Assembly: GCA_025642065.1 (NCBI GenBank)
Contig: JAODUP010000012.1
Span: 3,207,501 to 3,271,500, forward strand
From: Paralvinella palmiformis
Lineage: Eukaryota > Annelida > Polychaeta > Terebellida > Alvinellidae
Length of the DNA stretch: 64,000 nucleotides
Direction: 5' to 3'
Shown here: piece after piece, positions 36,771 to 48,281 of the stretch
Position numbering within the stretch: position 1 is the stretch's first letter
Layout of the letters: every line of letters starts with the position of its first letter
Notes under the pieces: generated by a model
The model's input: the letters and a program-made list of their open reading frames with translations, nothing else
Told to the model about the DNA's origin: nothing
Databases searched by the model: none
Position numbers and translations under genes: made by a program

Positions 36771-38088
36771 CTAATTATCTCATTTATCTGGGGCGTAGAA
36801 TCTGAGCCATGTGTTCGAAATGAGGCAAGTATCGAAGGTTTTTAATGCACTCCTTCTCTCCCATTCTATCACCCCCCCCCATCTCTCTCTCCCTCACTCT
36901 CTCTCTCCTCACATACACATTCACATAATTCTTTTAGTGTATTGTTTTCGGGTGTGGATCTCCATATATAGGTTCTAATCCTATTCATACCTATATCTGA
37001 GGGATGTTTCATTCGATAATCTTGTTTCCCCGGAGATCTGCCTCAAGACCATATGTATTTGATGTGACCAATATCGAGAATAAACAAACGGCTGGCTCGT
37101 TCTCATATTATGTCGCGTATTCACTCGTTCCTTTACATGGTTGTATCAAAATAAATTAATAATACACGAGGTTCGTGATACTGAGTCTCGGATAATTGAT
37201 GCATACCATTAGAAACAATGTTTTGTAATGAAATGTCTAGCGCAGTAGACGTAACGCTTACTTGTTTACGTGTAACCTGTATTATTAGCAGCATTATCGC
37301 GCACTGGTAGATTTTGAAATGTGATGCCAGAGCCAGCTAAACGACATCTGAACGGATGTCAGGATGTCCCCGTCAGGTGTCGGCTTGGCACATCAATAAT
37401 AAATGTCACTGTGACCTCCTTCACCCGGCAGAAATGCCCACTCCGCGGTATGCCACAACTGATTTGCTAAGATCAGAGAAACACGTAATTATATTACAAA
37501 ATCCTTGTTACAAGACGTCTTCGGTTTTTTTAAATAATAACAACAGTATTTCCTCTTTTCTTTTATTATCTAACCTTTTCTCTTCGTTTCTCTTCTCCGC
37601 CACTTTTTATCCCGAATTTACTTTAAAATGGATACTGTTGCGCGCTTATCAGTACATTTCAAAGACATCACGGCACGCATAAAATATTAACGCGATGCTG
37701 GTATAAGGAAGCGCTCGTTAGATTTTTGTTGTTTGGCCCTCAAGGAAGAGCAGTAATCCCTCAGTCTATCACTCTAATGTACAATATATAATATGTAGTA
37801 AATTTGGATGTTTATTGCGTGTTCTCTTTCTCCCGATGTCGGGGATGTTTATTTTATCAAAACAGTAATTAGCTGGCGAAAAACAAACACGATTTACTTA
37901 TCGCTCTAACTCCATGTTGTGTATGTCATGCCGGTGTTAGAGAGCTCCAGTCTTTTTCATTCACAGTAGACGAATATTAAGAGGCAGCAATATAGCGTTG
38001 ATATTGGTTAATTAAGACCTTTCCTAAGTGCTTTAGTGTTAATCGATGTCATTAAGTGAGTGGACATTTAATAACTCATCTCTCTCAC
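36770..38088. other. Unique sequence, no gene seen
   Basis: Includes a short C/CT-rich patch near 36870-36910 and a GC-richer patch near 37320-37480. The 108-codon plus frame at 37356-37682 shows no domain and ends in Phe/Ser-rich low complexity. Nothing else is recognised. Confidence 0.5.
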
Positions 38089-38092
38089 TTGT

Positions 38093-38123
<31 letters not shown>

Positions 38124-38170
38124 TATATATATTATATATATATATATAATATATATTTTTTATATATATC
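38089..38170. repeat. (CT)n-(TA)n microsatellite
   Basis: CT tract followed by irregular TATA units. Confidence 0.93.
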
Positions 38171-38459
38171 TGTTTCTTTTATCCAATTTATGCATGTGTG
38201 CATGTATGTGTACACGCGTGCATACGTGCGTGCATTCGTGTGTCTATCCACCCATTGAAGTGTATTGAGGATTTGCGCATGACGTCATAGTCATATGACG
38301 TTTGACTCTGCGGTCATCTTGACATCTAGCAATGGCTTGGAAACGTAATAATAATAATAATAAGAAGAATAACAATGGCCGAAATGGTATTTTGTTAACG
38401 TGGCTGACTACCTCAAATGAGGGAAACACGTATGGTTTGTAATTTATTGCTTCACCATG

Positions 38460-38660
38460 GGGACTAATTCTAAATAAATTTACAATTTACACTAGATGGC
38501 CTTCTTTAACCTAGATAACCTACCCAGCTGCCGGGATAGACGAAGAACGCCTCTTATCACAGTACCGGACGTTGGGATTCGAACCTCCAAACCTCCCGCA
38601 TATTATGACCTAATGGGCGAGGTGTGCCAACCTCTAACCCATCAGGTCATAAAGGCGGTC
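38460..38660 (-). mobile_element. tRNA-like SINE with an internal hairpin
   Basis: Minus strand: A-box-like TGGGTTAGAGGTTGG (about 38641-38625), then B box GGAGGTTCGAATCCC (about 38588-38573). The 3' part ends in AAATTGTAAATTTATTT-like sequence near 38470. The head contains an inverted repeat, TATGACCTAATGGG at 38604-38617 against CCCATCAGGTCATA at 38638-38651, which is not part of a normal tRNA fold. Family distinct from the others. Confidence 0.6.
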
Positions 38661-39225
38661 GACCGTACTACCCCAATGGAGCATGGAGAGTTACCACTTC
38701 ACCAGCTAATAAAAGCAATAACGCTAAATGTAGCGATAGAAACGGGTCTAGGAGTTTGGGTAGAAGATAAAATATCACGTCTAAAATCGACCGGGAAGGG
38801 CGCGAAATATGGAGAATACTGATCAAATAATGCTGAAATATCTGACCATGTCTGGGTTATCCTATTCCAATAAGGATACCGGGTTATTCGATAGTAGAAT
38901 CCGCCGTTTTAAAGACTAGTTACTTTATTCCCTCAAGATCCACCAGCAAAATTCACGATGTACGAAAATAGACCAAAAAATGCGAATAAAATAATCTTCA
39001 ATTGTAACTAGCTAAGAAACTAATCTAAGATAAAAACAAAGGCTCTTGTCCCACATTTATAGACGCTATGTCTAGATGTTTATGTTTTAAACACCATCAG
39101 TATACATCCACAAAGTATTAGAAGGCCACAAATACTGAAAGATAACGAGTGGTCAATATGAAATATTAAATAACGAGTTATGAATCCTCCAGACTATACG
39201 AATAATTATTATATACCTTTGATTC
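38661..39225. other. AT-rich stretch, no gene seen
   Basis: Unique sequence. Nothing recognised. Confidence 0.5.
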
Positions 39226-39303
39226 AGTGTGTGTGTGTGTGTGTGTGTGTGCGTGTGTGCGTGCGTGCGTGCGTGCTGTGCGTGCGCGTGTGTATATGTG
39301 TGT
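39226..39303. repeat. (GT)n/(GCGT)n microsatellite
   Basis: GT tract with GCGT and GCGC interruptions. Confidence 0.95.
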
Positions 39304-39535
39304 TATAACTTCTGAACGATCTAATATGTCACACATGTATGCTGAGATTTTTAAAATATCATGAACATTTATCCATATTCTCATCAATTCAGTTCAATAC
39401 ACGTTTTATTTAGTATTACCTAATATAATTATTGCATATTCCCATAAAATTGAACTATACAGTATTGAAAAGAAAACTGTTAGAACGATGATGCTTATTT
39501 ATCTCCACATTCCCCTATGACTTTACAGAAATAGC

Positions 39536-39543
<8 letters not shown>

Positions 39544-39594
<51 letters not shown>
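39544..39594. repeat. (TA)n microsatellite
   Basis: About 25 TA units. A short (CA)n follows at 39800-39836. Confidence 0.97.
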
Positions 39595-39596
<2 letters not shown>

Positions 39597-39800
39597 GTTT
39601 GTTTATTTTATCAGAGTCCTCTGCATGAAGTTTTAGTAAATCGCCATAACTCTTTGTCTTTTTCTAGTTTTAACTAATTCACCTTTATTGCTGATTCTAA
39701 TAAGTCCGTATTTACGTGGATCACCTTGAGCTTGGTGCCATATGTGGATGATTAATTAAACACACAAATATGTTGTTTTCTCACAGTGATGTCACACCCA

Positions 39801-39836
<36 letters not shown>

Positions 39837-39839
39837 ACT

Positions 39840-40676
39840 GAGCAAAATGTCAGTCTCGGGTTTTATTTTGATGCATGACGAAAATTCGTGCATGTCCATG
39901 ACGACAATACATAACTCTGAACCCCATAGTACGGCGGAAAATACCGAATGAAAGCGGAAAGAATTGAATATTCAGAATACCTTTTATCGGTCCTGGTAGC
40001 TGCCAAAGGTCTGGAGTTCTGCGTTCACGCATTTAAAATGTCTAAATGGCTTCAATTAAGCTTATCTAAAGTTTTATTAACAACAAATATAACAAGCAAT
40101 TGTATGTTTCAGATTAAGATGAAAATATCCAAATAATCGATTTATATCAAATTCTGTAATGTATCTAAACTGAGATGCGTAACTCTAAACGTTGAACTTA
40201 TATCGCATGTAGCAGCCTTGGTGTTGTTTGGTGATGGTGTGAAGTTGGCTCACTTAGTTGGCATAAATTTGATTCATAAACGAAGAATCTTTGGTTCTTG
40301 GGGAAATTTATGCATGTTGTTGTTGTTATTGTTCTTGTTGCTGTTTTTTATGGGGGGGGTCCCAGAATTAGCAGCAATATAACCATGAATTTTGAATCAG
40401 ATATAAAAGAACATAATAACAAAATTCTGGATAATGCGAGTTATAATGAAAGGAAAATAAATCAGGTGTTTTCTACTCTACAACGGAGCTAATCTATATT
40501 CTAGGTGTGACGTCAGCAGGGTTTTAACATGGTGATCTATAAAAGTGAAAATCTGCATATTAAAACGGCCTGTAATCAATTGATGTGGTTTTGATAGATG
40601 TACTGTATTGTGCTTTAAAAAGAGAAACGACTGAAAAATTAAATATACGAAAGATGTCCTTTAATATTTGACAATT
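39840..40676. other. AT-rich stretch, no gene seen
   Basis: Unique AT-rich sequence with a GTT-rich patch and G-run near 40316-40360. Nothing recognised. Confidence 0.5.
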
Positions 40677-40794
40677 TATTATGCGAAAAGCTGTTATTAC
40701 TAAATAAATTAAGATGTGTGTATATGATTAGTACTTATTATGCGAAAAGCTGTTATAACTAAATAAATTAAGATGTGTGTATATGATTAGTACA
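40677..40794. repeat. 59-bp direct tandem duplication
   Basis: The unit containing ATGCGAAAAGCTGTTAT and GATGTGTGTATATGATTAG occurs twice head to tail (starts at about 40677 and 40736), differing at one base (TTACT versus TAACT). This is a recent duplication. Confidence 0.96.
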
Positions 40795-41029
40795 CGGGAA
40801 GAGGTCGATATTTATGGTTATAATACACACTTCTAATTTCACCATTATAATAGTTTAATTTCTTAAATATTAAAACTTTATGGTGATAAATGAAATAAAA
40901 TTAAAACTGAACCTTAACCAAGCCTCAGCTTAATACGCAAATTAACCTTAAGCTGTGTCTGGCTCCAGCTTGACTTACATATCGGTTTATACGAGTTCAG
41001 ATTAATTATACGCTTGACTGCCGCCGCTG

Positions 41030-42260
41030 AATATTTGAGACATAAACGTATTTTCGTGTCATCCTTTATCAGTTAATACCCGTTAGTCGGCGTAGCAGGT
41101 AAAATCAGATATTTCTCCCACTTGCTTCGGGAAGAAATGTACTAAATAGTAATCCAGTATTGGTTTAGAGCCTGGGTTTTTCCCTATCAAGCATCCGTAC
41201 ACCGGATTCCGGAGATGTTCTTCTCTTTAGACGTCATCATTTATCCTATCAAATAATCAGTGGGAATAGAAAACCTGACCAGGAACTCTCCATCCCGTAT
41301 AGTTCATAATGGTAGCTAGGCGTCCGATATGGTGGCGTAAACAAAAGTCACGTGATTTTATGACGTCCGTCCGATTCATCACTATCTAGTCGTCTTCCTA
41401 GTTGTTCATCTGTCATTATGTCAGCAGCCGGGAATCGTATTCATTACCGACCGTACTATTACCACAGTCTGTTACCATCATCAACGTGCCATCGTGTGTC
41501 TACGAGATTATAACCTGTTTCTGTTACCATCATCAACGTGCCATCGTGTGTCTACGAGATTATAACCTGTTTCTGTTACCATCATCAACGTGCCATCGTG
41601 TGTCTACGAGATTATAACCTGTTGTATTAAGCACTCACTGATTGCTGTCCTTCTTGCCCTTCCTTGTCGGCTCGATCGCGACCCAGGTCTTATCTCGGCC
41701 CTGATTAGCCAACGGGTGGAGCGTCGCTCCAGACGCGAAGCGATTACGACAACAAAACATCCACAAATATCCGCAGCATATCGTTACGTGATTCATTTCC
41801 TAAACGTCTGCCTTATCATCGCGATGAACTCCCGTTTCGTTCCTCGTCCCACGGATTGATCGCAGTCCGTCGGCCGCGGTGTGTAGGTGGCGCTCCGTGT
41901 TTTCGGTGGCTGGCCCTGTACGGAGCAGGTGGTTTTTATCGGGGATCCGATCGTGCCATTCGTTGTCCATCGTTCTTCGGGCGGGTTCACCTGGAGGTGA
42001 TTCTGTTGCGCGGCAGTGCTACATTCTCGGGGACTTAATGGGAAGCGATGCCTCGGTCAGGACAACGTTGTCCGTCGTTAATCACATGTCCCGATCATTC
42101 ACTGACGAGATAACCCGAGGTCACCACGCCCGTCCAACAGTTCGCGGATTAGGTTTGCCTCTAAATAAAGTTCCCGACGACTGGCTGCGGGCCAAAATAG
42201 ATGGCAAACCCAACATCGGATGATTAAGCGCGTTTATTCGATTGTAACGGTTTGTTCACT
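41030..42260. promoter_or_regulatory. GC-rich unique island, candidate regulatory element
   Basis: About 1.2 kb of GC-richer non-repetitive sequence (apart from the 52-bp repeat inside it). The open frame at 41879-42223 (114 codons) overlaps others and has no domain or splice pattern I can support. Confidence 0.25.
41471..41623. repeat. 52-bp tandem repeat, three units
   Basis: The unit beginning GTTACCATCATCAACGTGCC starts at 41471, 41523 and 41575. The copies are essentially identical up to the last few bases of the third. The surrounding sequence is a GC-rich unique island. Confidence 0.97.
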
Positions 42261-42529
42261 GGGTATAACGCGTTGATTAGTTTATAACTGAAATGTGGCC
42301 ATCTTTCTGGTCGTAATTCTTGATCATCCCGTGAAATATTCCACAACGCTTCATCTTACTTGCCCTTGATGAACGAACTCAGCTTAAATTGGCTGCAATA
42401 CAGTATACAATACGGGACACGATAACCGTAAAGCGCATGTAAGAATGTTATGGAATGTCGTGGAATAAATTTCAATAGGAGAAAAGATGGTGTGAATTTT
42501 ACGAGCTATTCATAATAAGAAATTCGCGA

Positions 42530-43070
42530 CAAATGAAGAATTACCGTCTTCCGTGGAAGACTGCAGTTTCTTTTCAATAGTTGTCGGCTGGCAACATGCA
42601 TAAGGCATAAGCCCATTATCAGCCTGTACGCTGGGCATCTCATCCATGATAACTATGACAAAGGGACACATAATACTGGGTAGTGGAATTGAATGTACCA
42701 CCGAGTGTTATAACTGGATACCGGGCGGCATAAAAAGAAGAGGCGCCGGAAGAATAACAGAAGTAGGCCACCGACAAAACAGATGCTGGTGTATCGCGGA
42801 TAGACCGGAAACGACGCCGGGGACGATGACGAGGGAGGCGGAAGCGTACAATGTCAAAAGGTGAAATGAGAAGGGAGATAGATGTGTCGGTGTCAGCGCC
42901 TGGAAGTATTATTAAAGCTTTGTCCGGCCAACGCGTAAAAATATCGTCAAGTCGGGAATATGACCTAACAGTTGCTCGTCTAATAACCGAATTATCAATC
43001 GTTAAGGAGCAGAGGGCATCGATGGTCGAGGAAAACAACCGAATTCGATTAATATGACGTGATTGCATGA
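42530..43070. other. GC-rich unique island with overlapping open frames
   Basis: A 142-codon minus frame (42640-43068) and a 68-codon plus frame (42851-43057) overlap. The plus frame ends ELSIVKEQRASMVEENNRI, which could form a short helix. Neither matches a family I know. Could be a conserved non-coding element or an exon of an unknown gene. Confidence 0.25.
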
Positions 43071-43165
43071 GGATGAGTCGTTTTCTAGCGGACTGGTTGC
43101 CTCAGATTGGGTGACTCAGATTGGGTGGCTCTGATTATGAAATCGTGGTGAATTCGTATTTGATG

Positions 43166-43170
43166 GTCCG

Positions 43171-43223
<53 letters not shown>

Positions 43224-43400
43224 GATGTTTTACGGCCACTTTTGTGCAAAAGGTAGGCTAAATGGGCCGAGTGACACCCTAAGGTAATGAAGCGAAGTCA
43301 AAGACGAAACAACCTTCAGATATGCCCACGCCTAGATTCGAACTCTAGTCGTAGTGATCTGTGGTCCAACGCGCTATCAGTTAGACCACGGAGGCGCTCT
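43166..43400 (-). mobile_element. GAT-tailed tRNA-derived SINE, copy 3
   Basis: Same family as the copies at 16.8 and 30.0 kb, with a longer (GAT)n tail (about 17 units at 43171-43222). The head is more diverged: the B box reads GAGTTCGAATC and the A-box region TGGTCTAACTGATAGCG. It is flanked by GTATTTGATG at 43156-43165 and at 43401-43410, a 10-bp target-site duplication. Confidence 0.92.
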
Positions 43401-43410
43401 GTATTTGATG

Positions 43411-44085
43411 AAATAGAATGAAATAGAAACAACAACAATAACAACAATAACAAAATAACAACAACCCCGGCGTGATGAGATTATCAACCGAAACTAGGAC
43501 GACGTGATGAAGAGATGATACATATATACTCATCACGCAGATACTAATCGATGATCGAAGAGAAAATGTGTATAAAATAGACGCCAAGATTACGACACCA
43601 TCTTGTCGGATGGCGGCGTCAAAGGTATGGCGCGGTAGGATTTCATTAATGAGTATTGAGAACATTTCTAGATCACCTGGAGATGGGATATTTGGAGATG
43701 GACGAGAGATTGATGGGTAGGATGAACGGGAAACCAAATTACGTAATCATGCTCCAGTGAAAGACGGATAGAGCAACGACTAACTGCCAACTGATGATTA
43801 ACTGTATCTATACAGGACAGAGATCAGGAGAGGAGAAAAATTATTATTTACCTGTTTAGGGCAAGTATTTCACATTACCGCGAGGAGATTCCATTGAAAT
43901 TCAATTGAACTGAAGTCACTCCGATTGCTTGAACCGCTTTAAGGCTAAAGTATATATTACAGTCATGTGTATATTTAATAGTGGTCGATATTATGTCCTG
44001 GTTACATAGTAAAAAAAACATTATACCCACATATACCAAGTAATGGGATTAAGCAAGCATGCATACATACACATACACATATACA
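43411..44085. other. Unique sequence, no gene seen
   Basis: Includes an (AAC)n/(AAT) patch at 43428-43463. The 118-codon minus frame has no recognisable domain. Confidence 0.5.
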
Positions 44086-44109
44086 CATACATATATATAT
44101 ATATATATG

Positions 44110-44430
44110 TCGAGCCGTGATAGCGCATTTAGTTAGAGTGTAGGACTCGTAACCGAACGGTCGCGGGTTCAAGGCTCCGTGAGCTACAATGCTGTCATGT
44201 GGCGACTGGTTCACTCATCCATAAAAAATGAGTACCTGACAGGACGCGATGGCTATGTGTTTGAGTAACGATTTACGCCTTTAATGGCAGCATGCGTTGT
44301 ATGCTCCGTTGGAAGTTGAGATGTGTTCTGGGTGGAAACAGGTGTGAGTCAGAGATAATAATATTGTAAGGCGCATTAGAGCAGCTATCTGAATAGGGCG
44401 CTATATAAATGTAACATTCACTCACTCACT
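44110..44430 (+). mobile_element. tRNA-Thr-like SINE with LINE-type 3' end and (CACT)n tail
   Basis: The head reads GCCGTGATAGCGCATTTAG..TTAGAG (A box), an ACTCGTAACC anticodon-loop-like stretch (CGT, Thr-like), and GGTCGCGGGTTCAAGGC (B box). A body follows. The 3' module at 44364-44413 has TTGTAAGGCGCATTAGAG and GGGCGCTATATAAATGTAA, the L2-type end known from several animal SINEs and LINEs. It closes with (CACT)n. The element lies inside an AT microsatellite: TA tracts lie directly on both sides (44088-44109 and 44431-44455). Confidence 0.88.
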
Positions 44431-44469
44431 ATATATATATATATATATATATATAGTGAGTGAGTGAGG
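44419..44469. repeat. Perfect palindrome of (CACT)n-(AT)n-(AGTG)n
   Basis: TTCACTCACTCACT, then about 12 AT units, then AGTGAGTGAGTGAG. The arms are reverse complements, so the segment can fold into a hairpin or cruciform. Only the left arm belongs to the SINE tail. Confidence 0.93.
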
Positions 44470-44784
44470 GAGGGAGTGAGAGAGAGAGACTAATTCTAAG
44501 TGGGGAGAAATTAAATATTTAGTGTTGCATAACACTACCCGGAATCTGATATGAAATTATAATATTTCAAGATCCTTGACCACTTATCGTGTATATGATC
44601 AGCTCCCAGGCTAAAAGAAAGACAAATCCAGTCAGGTTAATAACCAGGCTTTGTGCTTCCAGGCTACTTTGGGTATTTTCCTTAATTGTCTACCCTTTAT
44701 ATGGAACCTGGACTATGATTTATGGCAAGGATAGAAAGGTAGAACATACATGTGTGTATTTGTGTATGTATGTATGTATGTATC

Positions 44785-44815
<31 letters not shown>

Positions 44816-45000
44816 CTCCGATATCGCCCTAAACGTCCTACAACCTACAAAGCTCCAGGCGATAGTTCAAATTAAACTCGAGTTATCTGGGATTTTTAGA
44901 TCTTTCCCAAAGAGGTCATTCTTCGGTCATCTGTCCCGCAATAACCAGTCACAGGTGTATATATGACACTAATACTAATGAACACACTGTCTTCCATACA
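44470..45000. other. Unique sequence, no gene seen
   Basis: Contains a short (TGTA)n-(TA)n at 44763-44803. No coding region recognised. Confidence 0.5.
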
Positions 45001-45259
45001 GACGTCTTTAATTCTGTTGGTATGTTAGTACCCCTGTAGACTTGACCCACTGGCCATACGTGCCAGGTATGACCACCGCAAAGCTGAAAGAAAACCTGTC
45101 ATCAACCGAATACATTAGACATCTACTTCTTGATCGTCCAAGTTCCCTTTCGCCGGCAATATTTCATCACTGCACTTGTTTGACCAACGTAAACACAGTA
45201 TTTCAGCAATACGGCATGAACTATCGGTAACGAGAGACCCTCGAGCGGCGATGAAAGGC

Positions 45260-46130
45260 AACATGAAGGATAATAAACCGTAAGCAAGCTCTTAATGAAT
45301 CTAATATCAGTCGTTCTCATCCGAAGACCAAAACGCTTAAGAAACCCCGCCGAGTATTACTTAAGAGAGACGCCACCCCCCCACCCCCCTTCAATGGCTC
45401 TGCGGCGACCATCTCCGCGTCGCCAGCAATTACCAGTTCGTCGATTCAATAAACTTCGGACGTAGATAATATCTAATATTGACATAAACCGGTGATCAAG
45501 AAGGAAGTCGGATCCGAACGAACGTGTTCCTTCAGGAAATATCTCTGGATCATGACAACGATTCGTCCTCCGGCGACGATCAACGGGAATCCAGGAAATT
45601 AAACTACCGAATTTATTCGAATAAATTCCTCCCAAACGCTGTCAGCGACCAGATAAGCGGAGACGTACGTTACCACTCGTGTTTATAGTTCACTCGGAAC
45701 CGACAGGAGACATTTAGAACCATTTTGCCGGGGACGTGACGGACCTAAGCGGAAACCACTCGGTAGACCTTTTCTATTTTATTAAACGTTTGCCTTTGCA
45801 CGAGGTAAACGTTCCTCGGCTCGACGACGTGTTTCGTTTCAGAACTCGCTAAACAAAGGTTATACGGATGTTAAGTGACGTCCACTATAGACGTACCGAG
45901 TTCACCCCCCCTCAAGGGATTCCATTTATTGCAGCAATGTTTGGGGTAAATGACGTTCGTCGCTGATCGAAATCATTCACAGCCGAAAAGATATTATCAC
46001 TCGCGGCCAGTTGACATGATTCTGTTTTTTCGTTTCGAACCATAAAATGGTTTCACACTTCGAGGAATCTTTTATACGTTTATACTGAAGGGGGGTGGGG
46101 TGAGAAATAGCCGGCGAAGAACTGCGGTAG
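45260..46130. promoter_or_regulatory. GC-rich unique island, candidate regulatory element
   Basis: About 850 bp, unique and GC-richer than the average of the window, with short C-runs and G-runs. It contains a GAATTTATTCGAATAAATTC near-palindrome at about 45608. No supportable reading frame. Confidence 0.3.
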
Positions 46131-46610
46131 ATTTTGTTGCGTATTATAGAAATGGTTATGTGGTGTGTTTTTGTTGTTGTTGTTCTTGTTGTTAACGGAA
46201 TGTGTTTTCATTCTCCGAGATGCGTGTTTATGTGTTATCGGCTAACGATAGACATTAACTCATGTCGAAGCTAGAATTGGATTGAGTTTATATTTAGTGA
46301 AATAATGGAATCCAAATAAAAGTTAAATTAATCTTGTTAGTATAATGTGTTAACGTCGACTGAAAATAGGACGCTCGTGGATGGATTATGAGCTGATTTG
46401 ATGTTGGGGGGGAGGAGGAGACTTTCTTCAATTAGTGTCATTATTGTTTGCCTCTCGTGATGTTTTTAATAGAAATTATCGGAATTGTGACGAATATATT
46501 AAATACTTTGAAATAGTTATTAATTACATTCAATATATTTTGATATCTATAGAATAATTTAAAAGCATCTCGGGTTGCTGATCTGCGGAAACAAATAGTT
46601 TGCTAGAATA

Positions 46611-46735
46611 AAACTTAAAATACAGGAACCTTTTGTCAGTACACCCTAAAATACAGGAACCTTTTGTCAATACAACTTAAAATACAGGAACCTTTTGTCT
46701 ATACAACTTAAAATACACGAACCATTTGTCAATAT
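46611..46735. repeat. 31-bp tandem repeat, four units
   Basis: AATACAGGAACCTTTTGTC recurs at 46619, 46650 and 46681, with a diverged fourth (AATACACGAACCATTTGTC) at 46712. Confidence 0.95.
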
Positions 46736-46984
46736 GCTATACGAAGATGGGATTCCTTTTTAGATTTCGGATGAAACCTTTTTCACTTCCAGATTAATAC
46801 ATTTATGACACATTTGCTCACTTGTAATATAGTAATTATTTAATTGTAATAGGAAGGTAGAACAATTAATACTGGCTCGACCTGTAATCTTATGTTTGCT
46901 TAATAGGATAACAACATGTCTAAGTAGATCTTCTACATGCACTCTCTTCTTTATAGGATAGCGTCTAAGGATATTTTTAAACTT

Positions 46985-47416
46985 CAGTGTGTTTAGAACT
47001 GCTTAGCCAGGGTCGTCACACGGTCTCCTCACGGTCTGTCCCACTTCTGAAATCACTTCGGCGGCGCCCTGTTCAAACTCGCATCATTTTCAAACTTTAC
47101 GCTATTGCCTATCTAACTCCTTATTCTGGATAACCTTCATATCTATTTTCCATGCTTTCTTTCGTACCCAAGCCAAGAGAGCTCCGTTCATCTGGCTTTC
47201 ACTTGTTGTCTGTTCCCAGGGTTAAAACTCATACTGGGATTCGTGCTTTTTCAGTTGCTGTCCCTACTCTTTGGAATTTGCCCAACCTCTGTACTAGGTG
47301 CGCCACTGAGCTCGATTCTTTTCCAGGATATAGGCACTATAGATGTTTTGTAATTATTATTACAGTTGTTGTTGTTGTTGTTATTAATAATAATTATTAT
47401 TATTATTATTATTATT
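46985..47416 (+). mobile_element. LINE 3' end (L2/Rex-like), distinct subfamily
   Basis: Frame 47152-47340 reads RSSGFHLLSVPRVKTHTGIRAFSV then AVPTLWN, the conserved C-terminus of fish- and mollusc-type L2-like ORF2 proteins (VPR[VK]KT..RAFSVAAPTLWN). Upstream, in other frames, NCLARVV and a SLHWLP-like relic (HFGGALF region) can be followed to about 46995. The body ends with GTT and (ATT)n at 47364-47416. It is frame-shifted and 5'-truncated. It differs from the LINEs at 13.2 and 23.3 kb, whose C-termini lack this VPRVKT pattern. Confidence 0.85.
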
Positions 47417-47419
47417 TAG

Positions 47420-48167
47420 CTTTAATTGCCTCTAAATGGCTCTCAACAGGAAGTGACTAACGAATTCCGGACTTTAAAGGAACACACACATATTTCTCGG
47501 GAAATGGCTTTATAGTTAGAAATTACACGTCAGAGAGCTTATATAATCCAGTATTTACGGACACAAGATGTCTAATAAGTCAAGTTTGTTTTAAACATCA
47601 TTACAAAACACACCCATGCATATATCCAGAACGAAGCGCAGGTACACCAAAATATTAATGTATTCAAAAGCATTTCTGACTATTATTAGTTAAACAGACA
47701 GCTAATTAACCAATGTTATTGTTGTAGTTCTCATAAGATCATTATTGGGCAATATCAATACGTATTTTATCACATATTGAGGGAGGCTGCCAATAAGTAT
47801 TGGCTCGTGTTTGTATTACTTAGGGTATATATAAGATGCGCTATGGCCTGGAGGTATACGGTATGTCAACACGATCCATTATTCTGCCACTGAGGCAAAT
47901 CTAGGGCTGGAAAATCAACCTAAAATGCTAATTTCCTGAATCCATTTCCTGGCGGGAGGGGAAAATGATTGTTAAATGAAGAAATATCGGGAAAAGACGT
48001 GATGAATGAAGCCAACATAAACCTGGTCAATAGTTCTTATGATATACACAGAGGCAGTATATAGACCAGTGATGAAAGAAGCGACTTCTTGTTGGGATCT
48101 AACTGGTAGCTTTATGGGTTAGTTATTTTTAATTTGTTTGTTTTATTAAGGGTTACTTGGAGCTACT
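47420..48167. other. Unique sequence, no gene seen
   Basis: Starts with ACTTTAAAGGAACACAC, a phrase common at ends of short non-autonomous elements, but no partner end was found. Otherwise nothing recognised. Confidence 0.45.
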
Positions 48168-48281
48168 ACATATATCCATACATACATCCATACATACATC
48201 CATACATACATACATCCATACATACGTACATACATATTTACATGCATACATATATAAATACATACACACACACACACACTG
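48168..48281. repeat. (CATA)n/(CATC)n microsatellite
   Basis: Tetranucleotide tract ending in (AC)n. Confidence 0.95.

Noticed and set aside
42640..43068. 142-codon minus frame as a gene
   Set aside because: No recognisable domain, an overlapping plus frame, and no splice context. Kept only as a possible island.
44110..44185. Functional tRNA-Thr gene
   Set aside because: The acceptor and anticodon stems do not pair well, and the sequence continues into a SINE body and tail.
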